Source of the DNA: Methylohalomonas lacus
GTDB taxonomy: Bacteria; Pseudomonadota; Gammaproteobacteria; Methylohalomonadales; Methylohalomonadaceae
DNA: 64,000 nt
Reading direction: 5' to 3'
Assembly: GCF_024808875.1 (NCBI RefSeq)
Contig: NZ_JANUCT010000012.1
Location: forward strand, 1 to 64,000
The notes under the pieces were generated by a model. It searched no databases. It saw nothing but the letters and a program-made list of their open reading frames with translations, and was not told where the DNA came from. The position numbers and the translations under genes are program-made. Shown here one piece after another: positions 1 through 8,722 of this stretch. The first letter of the stretch is position 1; the number at the start of each line of letters is the position of its first letter.

Positions 1-34
1 CCTTCAGTTTGTCCTGATCCATTGTCTCTGCCAT
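1..34 (-). CDS. N-terminus of an unidentified protein (cut by window edge)
   Basis: Only the first eleven codons are inside the window, reading MAETMDQDKLK on the minus strand. The start is supported by an AGAGGAG ribosome-binding site at about 42-49, seven to eight bases before the ATG. The gene continues beyond base 1, so no family can be assigned. It is the only gene left of the repeat cluster and reads away from it, in the same direction as gor. Confidence 0.45.
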   Translation of the reverse strand, partial: MAETMDQDKLK

Positions 35-92
35 TGATGGGCTCCTCTTGTACACTAGCACCAATGGGCAGTTACACAATTTGATTTACAGG

Positions 93-253
93 CTCTGCGG
101 TAACCGACCTTCTGTTCGGCCCGCGGTCGGGCCTCCTACGAATCTGAAATTTTACCTTGACACCGAAACAGGGTTGATCACGCTTTTTTAATCACCAATC
201 ACCAATCACCAATCACCAATCACCAATCACCAATCACCAATCACCAATCACCA
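93..253. repeat. Repeat cluster A: REP-like hairpin plus nine AATCACC units
   Basis: Bases 190-252 are nine perfect head-to-tail copies of the heptamer AATCACC. Bases 101-180 carry a palindromic block with CGGCCCGCGGTCGGGCC, followed by a 'TTGACACCGAAACA' stretch, that recurs nearly base for base at 22671-22800. The array ends just short of the gor stop codon. It is intergenic and has no coding potential. Related clusters lie at 10540, 21523-22815 and 45432-45750. Confidence 0.85.
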
Positions 254-255
254 GC

Positions 256-1584
256 CTAAAGACTGACAAATTCCTCGGCACTGGTGGGATGAATGCCAAG
301 GGTGGCATCGAAGTCCTGCTTGGTAGCGCCGGCGCGCATGGCGATCGCCAGTCCCTGCATGATCTCGCCGGCGTCCGGTCCGACCATGAACGCGCCGACC
401 ACCCGTTGGCTGTCCTTTTCCACCACCAGCTTGACCAGGCAGCGTAATGGCGTTTCGACCAGGCTGTATTGCAGTGGCCGGAACTGGTGGCGGTAGACCT
501 CGACCGTCATGTCCTGCTCCTGGGCCTGGCGTTCGTTCAGGCCGATACTCGCCATGCTCGGCTGGGCGAAGACGCAGGTTGGTACCTGTTCGTAGTCCGG
601 CTGTGCGCCACCGTCACCGAACAGGCGTTGGGCGACCGTCGTCCCCTCGGCCAGTGCCATTGGCGTGAGCATGACACGGTCAATAACGTCACCGACGGCG
701 TGAATGGAATCGACGGCCGTGCTGTACTGCTGATCGACAAGGATCGCGCCAGAGGCGGTCAGTTCGACGCCCAGCTCGGCGAGGCCGAGGTATTCGGTAT
801 TCGGCTTGCGACCGGTGGCGAACAGGACGCAGTCGGCAACCTCGGTGTCACCGTTGTCGGTTTTAATGTGCAGTCGGTCATGTTTTTCGATCGCGCTGAT
901 GCCGGTGTTGAAGCGCAGATCAATGCCCTGTGCTTGCAGCTGCTCGGCGAGAAACTGCCGGCTGTCGTCGTCGAAGCCGCGCAGGATCATGTCGCCGCGA
1001 TGCATGAGCACGGTTTCCACGCCGAGGCCATGGAAAATGCCGGCGAATTCGACGCCGATATAGCCACCACCGACGATAACGACCCGCTGCGGCAGTTGTT
1101 CAAGATAAAACGCGTCATCGGAAACGATGCCGTGCTCGGCGCCGGGAATTGGTGGCCGGGTCGGCTGGCCGCCGGTCGCAACGACAATGTGCCGGGCGCT
1201 TATACGCTGGCCATCGTCGAGGCTGATCTCGTGCGCCCCGGTGACCCGGGCACGTGTTTCGTACAGGCTGACGTTGGCTTTTTCCAGCAATTGGCGGTAA
1301 ATGCCGTTCAGACGCTCGATTGCCGTATTCTTGTTGCCGATCAGGGTTGACCAGTCGAATTGCGGGCTGGTCAGCTGCCAGCCGAAATCGCCGGCGTGTG
1401 CGAACGCTTTGCTGAATTCGGCAGCATAGACGAACAGTTTTTTCGGCACACAGCCGACGTTGACACAGGTTCCACCCAGCGGTCCCTGCTCGGCGACCGC
1501 GACGCGCGCGCCAAGTTGGGCGGCGGTGCGCGCGGCGCGTATGCCGCCGGAGCCGCCGCCGATCACGAAAAAGTCATAATCCAT
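256..1584 (-). CDS. gor: Glutathione-disulfide reductase
   Basis: Cytoplasmic FAD enzyme that reduces oxidised glutathione with NADPH. The 442 residues match the usual length of about 450. The N-terminus has the FAD-binding VIGGGSGG motif (residues 7-14). The redox-active disulfide is in GGTCVNVGCVPKK (Cys40, Cys45). A second dinucleotide-binding motif, VIVGGGYIGVEFAG, follows in the middle. The C-terminal HPTSAEE (His432, Glu437) supplies the catalytic base. It is transcribed divergently from fieF. The glutathionyl-hydroquinone reductase downstream also depends on reduced glutathione, so the two are functionally compatible neighbours. Identification is firm. Confidence 0.96.
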   Translation of the reverse strand: MDYDFFVIGGGSGGIRAARTAAQLGARVAVAEQGPLGGTCVNVGCVPKKLFVYAAEFSKAFAHAGDFGWQLTSPQFDWSTLIGNKNTAIERLNGIYRQLLEKANVSLYETRARVTGAHEISLDDGQRISARHIVVATGGQPTRPPIPGAEHGIVSDDAFYLEQLPQRVVIVGGGYIGVEFAGIFHGLGVETVLMHRGDMILRGFDDDSRQFLAEQLQAQGIDLRFNTGISAIEKHDRLHIKTDNGDTEVADCVLFATGRKPNTEYLGLAELGVELTASGAILVDQQYSTAVDSIHAVGDVIDRVMLTPMALAEGTTVAQRLFGDGGAQPDYEQVPTCVFAQPSMASIGLNERQAQEQDMTVEVYRHQFRPLQYSLVETPLRCLVKLVVEKDSQRVVGAFMVGPDAGEIMQGLAIAMRAGATKQDFDATLGIHPTSAEEFVSL

Positions 1585-1730
1585 GCGTTACTTCGCCCAT
1601 TGGTTGGTATTTGAATTTATACTGGCATCATAAAGGATACCGGCATAGTGGCGCTGACCAAAATCAGCTGCCGACCGGTGCAACATGCGATAACCACGTG
1701 CGCCTATCCCGACAACCGGAGGTTACAGGT

Positions 1731-2633
1731 ATGCCGGCCAGTGACAGCAACAATCGGCTCATGCGCCGGGCAACCTGGCTGGCGGTTGCCGTCGCATCCC
1801 TGTTGATTGCGATCAAGCTGGTTGCCTACGTGCTCACCGGCTCGGTGGCGCTGTTATCGAGCCTGATCGATTCCGTCGTCGACCTGATGGCCTCGACCGT
1901 CAACCTGCTGGCGGTCCATGTGGCGCTGCAGCCGCCGGACCGTGAACATCGCTTCGGCCACGGCAAGGCCGAACCGCTGGCCGGGTTGGCCCAGGCCGCC
2001 TTCATCAGCGGTTCGGGAGTCTTCGTGCTGATCGAGGCGTTCAACCGGTTGTGGCATCCGCAACCGCTCGACTATGCCCAGGTCGGCATCGGCGTCATGA
2101 TCCTGGCGACACTGGTGACCATCGGCCTGGTGATCTACCAGCGCCGCGCCATCAACGCGACCGGTTCGCTGGCGATCACTGCCGACTCGTTGCATTACTA
2201 CGGCGATGTGCTGATCAATGTCGGGGTTATCACGGCCATCGCAGTTGATCAGTGGCTTGGCTGGCACTGGTTCGATCCGTTGATCGCCATTGCCATTGCC
2301 CTGTATCTGCTCGTTAATGCCTGGCGCATCGCTACAGGGGCGCTGGATCAGCTTATGGATCGCGAACTGGCCGACAGCGAGCGCGAGCGCATCAAGTCGA
2401 TCGTGCTGGCGCATCCGCAGGTGCATGACCTGCACGAATTGCGTACCCGTGCCTCCGGGCTGGATCAGTTCATCCAGCTGCATTTGGTTCTGACACCGGA
2501 TATGGACCTGGCCACGGCGCACGCGATCGCCACCGAAGTCCAGCAGCGGCTGGCCCGGGCCTATCCTCAGGCCGATATCATCATTCACCAGGATCCCGCA
2601 GACGATAGCGAAGCGTCGGCAAAGCCCGGCTAG
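1731..2633 (+). CDS. fieF: Cation diffusion facilitator, FieF/YiiP type
   Basis: Inner-membrane zinc/iron/proton antiporter of 300 residues. The ATG at 1731 has a CCGGAGGT ribosome-binding site just upstream; an earlier in-frame ATG at 1611 would add an unconserved leader. Six hydrophobic segments are followed by a cytoplasmic ferredoxin-like domain from about residue 210. The transmembrane metal site of the family is visible: Asp47 and Asp51 in SSLIDSVVDL, and His and Asp in HYYGD. A histidine-containing turn (EHRFGHGKAEPL) matches family members. The exact metal cannot be read from sequence. It converges on the glutathionyl-hydroquinone reductase gene. Confidence 0.93.
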   Translation: MPASDSNNRLMRRATWLAVAVASLLIAIKLVAYVLTGSVALLSSLIDSVVDLMASTVNLLAVHVALQPPDREHRFGHGKAEPLAGLAQAAFISGSGVFVLIEAFNRLWHPQPLDYAQVGIGVMILATLVTIGLVIYQRRAINATGSLAITADSLHYYGDVLINVGVITAIAVDQWLGWHWFDPLIAIAIALYLLVNAWRIATGALDQLMDRELADSERERIKSIVLAHPQVHDLHELRTRASGLDQFIQLHLVLTPDMDLATAHAIATEVQQRLARAYPQADIIIHQDPADDSEASAKPG

Positions 2634-2645
2634 CCGGGACGGGCG

Positions 2646-3626
2646 CTAGTTGGGCAGCGGCTGTGCCGGCAGACACTCGCGGTCATGGGGGGCCGACAGA
2701 TTCTGGGCCGGTCCGGCCGGCACGATCCCGGTCGGGTTGATGCTGGCATGACTCGTATAATAGTGGCGCTTGATATGCCGGAAGTTGACCGTCGCTTCAA
2801 CGCCGGGGAACTGGTACAGCTCGCGCAGATAGTTGGCGAGGTTCGGATAGTCGGCGATGCGGTACTTGTTGCACTTGAAATGGCCGACGTAGACGGCATC
2901 GAAACGCACCAGCGTCGTGAACAGGCGCCAGTCGGCCTCGGTCAGCCGCTCGCCGACCAGGTAGCGTTGTTGTGCCAGTCGCGCCTCGAGTTCATCGAGG
3001 GTCGTGAAAAGCTGGTCGAATGCCTCTTCGTAGGCCTGCTGGCGGGTGGCAAAGCCGCAGCGATAAACGCCATTGTTCACGTTGTGATAGACGGTTTCGT
3101 TGATGGCGTCGATGTCGGTCTGTAGCGCCTCGGGATAAAAGTCGCTGCGGACGTCGGTAAAGGCGTCGAACGCGCGGTTCAGCATGCGAATGATCTCGGC
3201 CGACTCATTGCTGACAATCGTTTGCTGCTGCTTGTCCCAGAGCACCGGCACCGTCACCCGGCCGGTATAATCCGGCCGGGTCAGTGTATAGAGTTCATGC
3301 AGGTAGGTGGTGTGGTTGACGCGATCGCCGACGCAGGTGTCATCCTCGATAAAGGTCCAGCCATGCTCGCCCATGTAGGGATTGACCACTGATACCCCGA
3401 TAATGTCCTCGAGTTTTTTCAGGCGTCGAAAGATCAGTGTCCGGTGAGCCCACGGGCAGGCCAGCGATACATACAGGTGATAGCGATTGGCCGCCGCCGG
3501 GAAGCCGTTGCTGCCGTCGGCCGTGACCCAGTTACGGAACTGGCTGTCCTCGCGCACGAAGCGGCCGTCGGTCGCTTCGGTGTCATACCATTGATCGTGC
3601 CACTGGCCGTCGATGAGTAACCCCAT
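2646..3626 (-). CDS. yqjG: Glutathionyl-hydroquinone reductase (YqjG/PcpF family)
   Basis: Xi-class glutathione transferase, 326 residues, that removes glutathione from glutathionyl-hydroquinones. The signature CPWAHR is present, with catalytic Cys57 in a thioredoxin-like N-terminal domain. An all-helical C-terminal domain with the family sequence FDAVYVGHFKCN follows. The start is the ATG at 3626. A perfect 14-bp palindrome lies 26 bases upstream (3652-3665) and may be an operator. Genes of this family often accompany glutathione metabolism, consistent with gor nearby. Confidence 0.94.
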   Translation of the reverse strand: MGLLIDGQWHDQWYDTEATDGRFVREDSQFRNWVTADGSNGFPAAANRYHLYVSLACPWAHRTLIFRRLKKLEDIIGVSVVNPYMGEHGWTFIEDDTCVGDRVNHTTYLHELYTLTRPDYTGRVTVPVLWDKQQQTIVSNESAEIIRMLNRAFDAFTDVRSDFYPEALQTDIDAINETVYHNVNNGVYRCGFATRQQAYEEAFDQLFTTLDELEARLAQQRYLVGERLTEADWRLFTTLVRFDAVYVGHFKCNKYRIADYPNLANYLRELYQFPGVEATVNFRHIKRHYYTSHASINPTGIVPAGPAQNLSAPHDRECLPAQPLPN

Positions 3627-3651
3627 GTGCTGTTTCCCGCTCGATGAAAAC

Positions 3652-3665
3652 CTGTCCTAGGACAG
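3652..3665. promoter_or_regulatory. Perfect palindrome CTGTCCTAGGACAG upstream of yqjG
   Basis: A 14-bp perfect dyad sits 26 bases upstream of the yqjG start codon, in the expected promoter or operator zone. No regulator is identified. The call as a protein-binding site is inference. Confidence 0.4.
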
Positions 3666-3700
3666 ACTGTCAGCGGGCACGTGTGTTCCGGTGCAATGGG

Positions 3701-3731
3701 CATTAAAAAGAGCCGGTCATCCTGACCGGCT
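3701..3731 (-). terminator. Rho-independent terminator for the small minus-strand gene
   Basis: Read on the minus strand, AGCCGGTCA and TGACCGGCT pair over a three-base loop (3711-3731) and are followed by CTTTTTAA. It lies 44 bases past the stop of the 95-residue gene, which supports that gene being real. Confidence 0.75.
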
Positions 3732-3774
3732 TGAGGCGTGTGATCGCAGTGGAACGGGCTGCGATCGGCCGGAA

Positions 3775-4062
3775 TCAGTACTGGTTGATCGGCAACAGCA
3801 GCAAGCCGGCGACCGTACGCGGTGGCCTATCGCCCAGCCAGCGATTCAACAGGCGCTGCCACAGCGACGGGCGGGGCTGCTGCAGGCGCGCGACCTCGAA
3901 CCGCCACTCACGGGCGTTGACGAAGATGAAGTCGAGCAGGTGCAGATGTCGACACGGCGTCGAATCCGGCCGGTCCCGCTCGGGGACGAACCACCAGCCA
4001 CTGTGCGGGTGCTCAAAACAGTAGCCGGGCAGACCGTTGTACCAGCAGGCATAGATGTTCAT
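3775..4062 (-). CDS. Small hypothetical protein, 95 residues
   Basis: Family not recognised. The protein begins MNIYACWYNGLPGYCF and is rich in Trp, Pro and Arg; no signal peptide or membrane segment is evident. A purine-rich GGAAA lies about nine bases before the ATG. A good terminator follows the stop codon at 3731-3701. Both support a transcribed gene between yqjG and the membrane protein at 4243. Overlapping frames on the other strand also stay open, so some doubt remains. Confidence 0.5.
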   Translation of the reverse strand: MNIYACWYNGLPGYCFEHPHSGWWFVPERDRPDSTPCRHLHLLDFIFVNAREWRFEVARLQQPRPSLWQRLLNRWLGDRPPRTVAGLLLLPINQY

Positions 4063-4242
4063 TAGGGCGTTTCCGGTGGTGGGCCGTCTCTTGGCGATAG
4101 CATGACCATCGCAAACGCCGTGCCATAATGGCTGAAAACTTCAGCCTTTTGAAAACAATGGATTTTTTACAGGTTGGGGAAATCGGGGGAGGACATTCTG
4201 TCGTCTATGACCGACAGATTCGCTGATAATGGCCTGTGCGGG

Positions 4243-4968
4243 CTAGACGTCCGGAGTGGTTTCGCTGTCCCACTCGACGAACAGCCGCGATCGACTCATG
4301 GCCATGACCAGGATAACGGCTTCACCGATGGTGAGTATGCCCAGCCGCACCCATTCATGCGCCGGACCGACCACCAGCCAGCTGGCGGTGGTTGCGGCGT
4401 TGGCGGTGGTGCCCAGGCCCAGCAGCAGGGCGGTCATCGACAGGGCGCGCCACAGGAACGGCTCCTGCGGGTAGTGTTCGAGTGATTCGGCCAGTACGCA
4501 GAGCACGGCTATAAGGACGGCAAAACCGAGGGCTATACGCAGTTGTTCGATCATGCTGTCGGCGGGTCCGAACAGCTGCCGATCCCAGCCCTGCCAGGCC
4601 AGCAGCACCCAAAAACCCAGGCCCAGAACCAGTAACGCCGTTACGCTGAGAACCAGCGGCCAGACGCGCCAGCGATAGTGCAGCAGGGGCGACTCGCCGT
4701 GCACGACATGCGGATAGCAGTGGCCGCAGTTCGGACACAGCCAGACCCGTGCCAGGCGCGGGTCGGTCAGCGGTATGGCGATCATGGCCAGTACCAGCCC
4801 GCCGAGCACGAAACTGAAACGGCCGTGGCTGAACATGCCGATTGCGAGTCCCAGTGCCACCAGTAGCCAGGCACCGACACGCAGATCGGCGCGCACGGCC
4901 GGGCGCACCGAGGCGGTCATTTTGACCGACGGGCAGAAACGGCAGCTGGGGCTGGTATCGGCCGCCAT
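4243..4968 (-). CDS. Membrane protein with a split CxxC zinc-ribbon-like motif
   Basis: Not assigned to a known family. From the preferred ATG at 4968 (an upstream in-frame ATG at 5046 is possible) the protein has about 241 residues. CRFC near the N-terminus comes before two hydrophobic helices. CPNCGHC then sits in a loop before three more helices. Two CxxC pairs brought together across a membrane hairpin could form a zinc ribbon on the cytoplasmic face; this is inference. The C-terminus is short and acidic. It appears to be a single-gene unit. Confidence 0.75.
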   Translation of the reverse strand: MAADTSPSCRFCPSVKMTASVRPAVRADLRVGAWLLVALGLAIGMFSHGRFSFVLGGLVLAMIAIPLTDPRLARVWLCPNCGHCYPHVVHGESPLLHYRWRVWPLVLSVTALLVLGLGFWVLLAWQGWDRQLFGPADSMIEQLRIALGFAVLIAVLCVLAESLEHYPQEPFLWRALSMTALLLGLGTTANAATTASWLVVGPAHEWVRLGILTIGEAVILVMAMSRSRLFVEWDSETTPDV

Positions 4969-5149
4969 GGTAACTGGGTCCCTGAATATAGGGTCTGCGA
5001 AAACGTGGCCACACCCCCTGAAAGCGCGGCGACGCTGTTCACTCAAAGAATAAACGTGTCAGCTGGGTAAAACTCTATACGGCGCGGAGATTTACTGCGT
5101 TTTGTGACCGGGTTCTCAGGTTAGCGGCAGTGACAGGTTTTCACCGGCT

Positions 5150-6928
5150 TCAGTCGCCGGTTTCAATCGGTGGGGTAACAACGCGGCCGGCCCGGGGAGG
5201 CTGTTGCGCCGGCTTGTTGTCGGTTGCCGGTTCGGCCTCACGGACCGGTTCCGGCGTGCTGTCCGTGTCCGCGGCTGGCGCCGCCCGTTGTTCATCGGAG
5301 TCGCTGTCGGCCGCTTCGTCGGGCAGTGTCGCCAGCGGTGGCGTGTCGGCATCATTATTCAGCTGCTCGATCTGAACACCGCTGGCGCTGTCGTGGGACT
5401 CGGGCTGATAACGGCGCTTCTCGGCCAGCTGCTGTTCCAGGGTTTCAAGCCGCTCGCGCGCCCGGTCGTGGCCCTGCTCGGCCGCCAGTGCGTACCAGTC
5501 GCGTGCCTTGTAATTGTCCTTGAGCACGCCTTTGCCGCTGCGATGCATATTGCCGAGCTGGTACTGGGCGTCGGCGTAGCCGCGCTTGGCGGCACGCCGG
5601 TACCAGAGCAGGGCGCGATCGGGATTGCGCTCGACGCCCTTGCCGTTGAAATACAGATCGCCCAGCCGGCTTTCCGCGGCGGCGTTGCCGGCCAGTGCCT
5701 CACGCTGCAGCGCGTCCAGGGCGCTGCGATAATCGCCCGTGGCCAGGGCCGCCTCGGCATGGGCAATCGTCTCCGCCAGCTCGTCCGGCTGTTCATCCGT
5801 TTCGGTGTCTGGCGCCGGCGAGCCGCTACCCGCGTCGGTTGCCGGCGCCGGCAGGGGCTCGACCCAGTCGCTGTTGCTGGCAGCCGTGTTGTTCTCTTCG
5901 GCGGCCGGATCCGCAGTGGTGTCGGTCTGTTCACGCGTGCCGCCAAACAGGCGGCTGAAGAAACCGGGCTGTTCGGACTCCGGTGTTTGCTCGCCTGGTT
6001 CGGTATCGGTGACCGGGCCGGTCTCGACAACCTCGGCCGTGTCATCCTCGGCTATGACCGGAAGACTGTCGGCAAAGCCGTCCGCCATGGCGGCATCCCC
6101 GGCCTGTACCCCGGACAGTTGGGCCGGCGTGGTGGCCTCCACGGCGGTGTCCGCGGCCGTCTCAGCGTCGCCGTCGGGCAGCGGCGGCGAGACGATGCGC
6201 CGCGGCGGCCGGGTGTCGCCGTTGGCGGCAGCGTCCTGCGACATTTCCGCGAGGGCCGTGCGCGCCAGTTCGTAGTCCTGCTCGGCGGCAGACTGGTACC
6301 AGCGCCGTGCCTGATCGGCGTCGCGGGGCACACCGCGGCCGGCGCGGTACAGGTTGGCGAGATTGTACTGGGCGGTGGCGTCACCGCGTTCCGCCGCCTG
6401 CTGGTACCAGTAGGCGGCCAGTTCGTAATCCTGCGGCACACTGTTGCCGGTGTGGTAAAGACTGCCGAGATGCACCTGGGCGCGTGCATAGCCGCTTTCC
6501 CCGGCCTGTTGAAACAGTTCTGCGGCGCGTAATGGATCCTTGCGTACACCGTCGCCCTGCAGGTGGGCGAGGCCGAGACTGAATGCCGCGACCGGTTGGC
6601 CGTGTTCGGCCGCACGTCGGTACCACTCGCTCGCCTGGACTGGATCCGGATCGACGCCGTGGCCGAATGCATACGCCACACCGAGGTTGTACTGGGCATC
6701 TGGCTGGCCCTGTTCGGCCGCGCGTCGGTACCAGTCCAGTGCTACCTGGTAATCCTGCTCGACGCCCTCGCCGGTGTGGTAAAGATAGCCGAGTTCGGTC
6801 TGCGCGTGGCTGCTGCCGGCCTCGGCGCGTTCGCGCAAAGCCTCAAGGTCTGCCGCGAAGGCCGTGATTGGCAGTAACAGGCAGACACATAGCAGCGTAC
6901 GCTGAGGGCAGCGGGAAAGCAGGGTCAT
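5150..6928 (-). CDS. Secreted Sel1-repeat protein with two repeat blocks
   Basis: 592 residues with an N-terminal signal peptide (hydrophobic LLCVCLLLPITAFAA, cleaved before about residue 26). Residues about 30-235 hold five or six Sel1-type helical repeats (consensus A..WYRRAAEQG....Q..LG..Y..G.GV..D). A low-complexity acidic Thr/Glu/Asp linker spans about 240-400. A second block of about three Sel1 repeats follows (about 400-500), then a charged tail. Sel1 repeats are protein-interaction solenoids; no enzymatic part is seen. It is probably a periplasmic or envelope scaffold. A smaller Sel1-like protein is encoded at 8723. Confidence 0.9.
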   Translation of the reverse strand: MTLLSRCPQRTLLCVCLLLPITAFAADLEALRERAEAGSSHAQTELGYLYHTGEGVEQDYQVALDWYRRAAEQGQPDAQYNLGVAYAFGHGVDPDPVQASEWYRRAAEHGQPVAAFSLGLAHLQGDGVRKDPLRAAELFQQAGESGYARAQVHLGSLYHTGNSVPQDYELAAYWYQQAAERGDATAQYNLANLYRAGRGVPRDADQARRWYQSAAEQDYELARTALAEMSQDAAANGDTRPPRRIVSPPLPDGDAETAADTAVEATTPAQLSGVQAGDAAMADGFADSLPVIAEDDTAEVVETGPVTDTEPGEQTPESEQPGFFSRLFGGTREQTDTTADPAAEENNTAASNSDWVEPLPAPATDAGSGSPAPDTETDEQPDELAETIAHAEAALATGDYRSALDALQREALAGNAAAESRLGDLYFNGKGVERNPDRALLWYRRAAKRGYADAQYQLGNMHRSGKGVLKDNYKARDWYALAAEQGHDRARERLETLEQQLAEKRRYQPESHDSASGVQIEQLNNDADTPPLATLPDEAADSDSDEQRAAPAADTDSTPEPVREAEPATDNKPAQQPPRAGRVVTPPIETGD

Positions 6929-6966
6929 GATGACAGTCTCGGCAGAAGTGTTAAGGGCAGGGTGTT

Positions 6967-7332
6967 TCAGGCCATCAGGCCGCCGATGAGCGCGCCGATC
7001 ATCAGCGGGATGAGCTGGATAAGAATGACCAGGAATACGGTCGCGCCGGCGAACGTACCAACTACCGGCGCAAACAGGCCCAGCGGCGCGGCGGCCACGG
7101 TGAACACCAGCGCCAGCAGGATCGACAGCAGCAGGCCGGGCAGTACCGCCGCGGCCAGACCGTTACCGACGCTACCGGCCACCTTGCCGCCGACGATGCC
7201 GGCAATTAATGGACCAAAAGCCGGCAGCCAGAACAGCAGCAGCGATAACACCGCCATCCATACCATGCCCATGAAGATGCTGCCCTCGGGTCGTCCGCCC
7301 GTGGTGTCGGTCAGATTGTCCACCATAACCAT
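6967..7332 (-). CDS. Small Gly/Ala-rich membrane protein
   Basis: 121 residues with a short hydrophilic N-terminus followed by three to four hydrophobic, glycine-rich segments (FGPLIAGIVGGKVAG; GLLLSILLALVFTVAAAPLG; LIQLIPLMIGALIGGLMA). No conserved catalytic residues are seen and the function is unknown. It stops 38 bases before the Sel1-repeat gene starts and is in the same direction, so co-transcription is likely. The first or the second Met (residue 3) could be the start. Confidence 0.8.
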   Translation of the reverse strand: MVMVDNLTDTTGGRPEGSIFMGMVWMAVLSLLLFWLPAFGPLIAGIVGGKVAGSVGNGLAAAVLPGLLLSILLALVFTVAAAPLGLFAPVVGTFAGATVFLVILIQLIPLMIGALIGGLMA

Positions 7333-7493
7333 CGCTCCCGTGTGTGCGCCGAAATAATACTGTCATTGTAACGCAGAGCGGCATTGCTGCTATCATCGAA
7401 ATCGACATTTGCTGCCGTCAGCAGTACAACCGATATACGGCCCGCGGCAATCCGTACCGGGCATTCAAGGTTCAAGAACAGAAGGGGAGTGTC

Positions 7494-8375
7494 ATGTCTG
7501 ACAAGCAAACTGCGGCTGGTCGTTTGCGCGAGCAGATGCAGCAGCCGGGTATCATCCGCATGCTCGGTGCCCATGATGTACTGGGGGCGTTGATGATCGA
7601 GCAGGCCGGGTTCGAATCCGTCTTTGTCGGCGGCTTTGGCACCAGCGCCAGCATGCTCGGGTTACCGGATATCAATTTCCTTGGTCTGACCGAAATGGTC
7701 GACGCCACCCGGCGCATGTGTGAGCGGTTAACGATCCCGGTACTGGCCGACGCCGATACCGGTCATGGCGATATTCACAACGTCATGCGCTGTGTACAGC
7801 AGTTCGAAGGTGCCGGTGCCGCCGGCATCATTCTCGAGGACCAGGCGTTTCCGAAACGCTGCGGCCATTTTGGCAACAAGCAGACCATAGAAAAGGATGA
7901 CATGGTGCTGAAGTTCCGCGCCGCGGTTGAAGCACGGCGCGATCCGGATTTCGTTTTTGTGGCGCGCACCGATGCCCGCGAGACGCACGGTCTGGACGCG
8001 GCTATCGATCGCGTCAATGCTTATTGTGAAGCCGGTGCCGATTTCGCCTTTATCGAGGCGCCGCTGTCGGTCGAGGAACTGCAGACCATTTGCGAACGGG
8101 TACCGTACCCGAAATTCGTCAACATGCTGGTATTCGGCAAGACACCGATCCTCAGCGCGGCTGAACTCGAAGCCATGGGCTTCAAGCTGGTCGTCGCACC
8201 GATCGATTCGGTTCTGCTGGCGGCGAAAGGCATGCGTGATCTGGCCGAGGCCTTCAAACGCGACGGCCATACCCAGGCGATGACTCATGAAATGGTCGAC
8301 TTTGAAGCCATCAAGGAGATACTGGGCCTGCCGGAATATGCGTCGCTGCGCGAACGCTTTCAGCAAAAGGACTAG
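7494..8375 (+). CDS. Isocitrate lyase/PEP mutase family enzyme
   Basis: 293-residue TIM-barrel carbon-carbon or phosphorus-carbon lyase. The ATG at 7494 follows GAAGGGGAG. The Mg-binding DADTGHG is at residues 86-92. The mobile active-site loop KRCGH (121-125, Cys123) is typical of the 2-methylisocitrate lyase, carboxyPEP phosphonomutase and oxaloacetate decarboxylase branch. The substrate cannot be fixed from sequence alone. The SMR pump gene starts six bases after the stop, so they probably share a transcript. There are no prpC/prpD genes nearby, so a propionate role is not supported here. Confidence 0.88.
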   Translation: MSDKQTAAGRLREQMQQPGIIRMLGAHDVLGALMIEQAGFESVFVGGFGTSASMLGLPDINFLGLTEMVDATRRMCERLTIPVLADADTGHGDIHNVMRCVQQFEGAGAAGIILEDQAFPKRCGHFGNKQTIEKDDMVLKFRAAVEARRDPDFVFVARTDARETHGLDAAIDRVNAYCEAGADFAFIEAPLSVEELQTICERVPYPKFVNMLVFGKTPILSAAELEAMGFKLVVAPIDSVLLAAKGMRDLAEAFKRDGHTQAMTHEMVDFEAIKEILGLPEYASLRERFQQKD

Positions 8376-8381
8376 ATTCTG

Positions 8382-8717
8382 ATGCCGCACTATATTTACC
8401 TGGCGATCGCCATCGTCGCCGAGGTCAGTGGCACGCTGGCGCTGCGTGCATCCGAATCCTTTACCCGGCTGGGACCGAGCCTGATCGTGGTCATCGGCTA
8501 CGCCCTGGCGTTTTACTTCCTGTCATTGACGCTGAAGCATATACCGGTGGGTATTGCCTACGCCATTTGGTCGGGTGCCGGGATCGTCCTGATCGCCGCG
8601 TTCGGTTACGTCGTCTTCAGTGAACGTCTTGACTGGCCGGCACTGCTGGGCATGCTGTTCATCGTGGCAGGTATCGTGATGCTGACGGCAGTGTCCAAAA
8701 GCATACCGTCCGCCTGA
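8382..8717 (+). CDS. SMR-family small multidrug/quaternary-ammonium efflux protein
   Basis: 111 residues with four transmembrane helices, the standard EmrE/QacE/SugE size. The essential membrane-embedded Glu14 lies in AIVAEVSGT, and the AYAIWSGAG motif of the third helix is present. It works as an antiparallel dimer, exchanging a cationic substrate for protons. Its six-base distance from the lyase gene suggests one operon. Drug-exporter and guanidinium-exporter branches cannot be separated safely by eye; the YAIWSGAG segment favours the EmrE-like branch. Confidence 0.93.
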   Translation: MPHYIYLAIAIVAEVSGTLALRASESFTRLGPSLIVVIGYALAFYFLSLTLKHIPVGIAYAIWSGAGIVLIAAFGYVVFSERLDWPALLGMLFIVAGIVMLTAVSKSIPSA

Positions 8718-8722
8718 GCCGT

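Noticed and set aside
190-252. Possible CRISPR array
   Set aside because: The nine 7-bp units are contiguous with no spacers and no cas genes are near.
469-1350. Long open frame opposite gor (293 codons)
   Set aside because: It is the mirror of a GC-rich gene with unmistakable glutathione reductase motifs; it has no ribosome-binding site and no recognisable fold.
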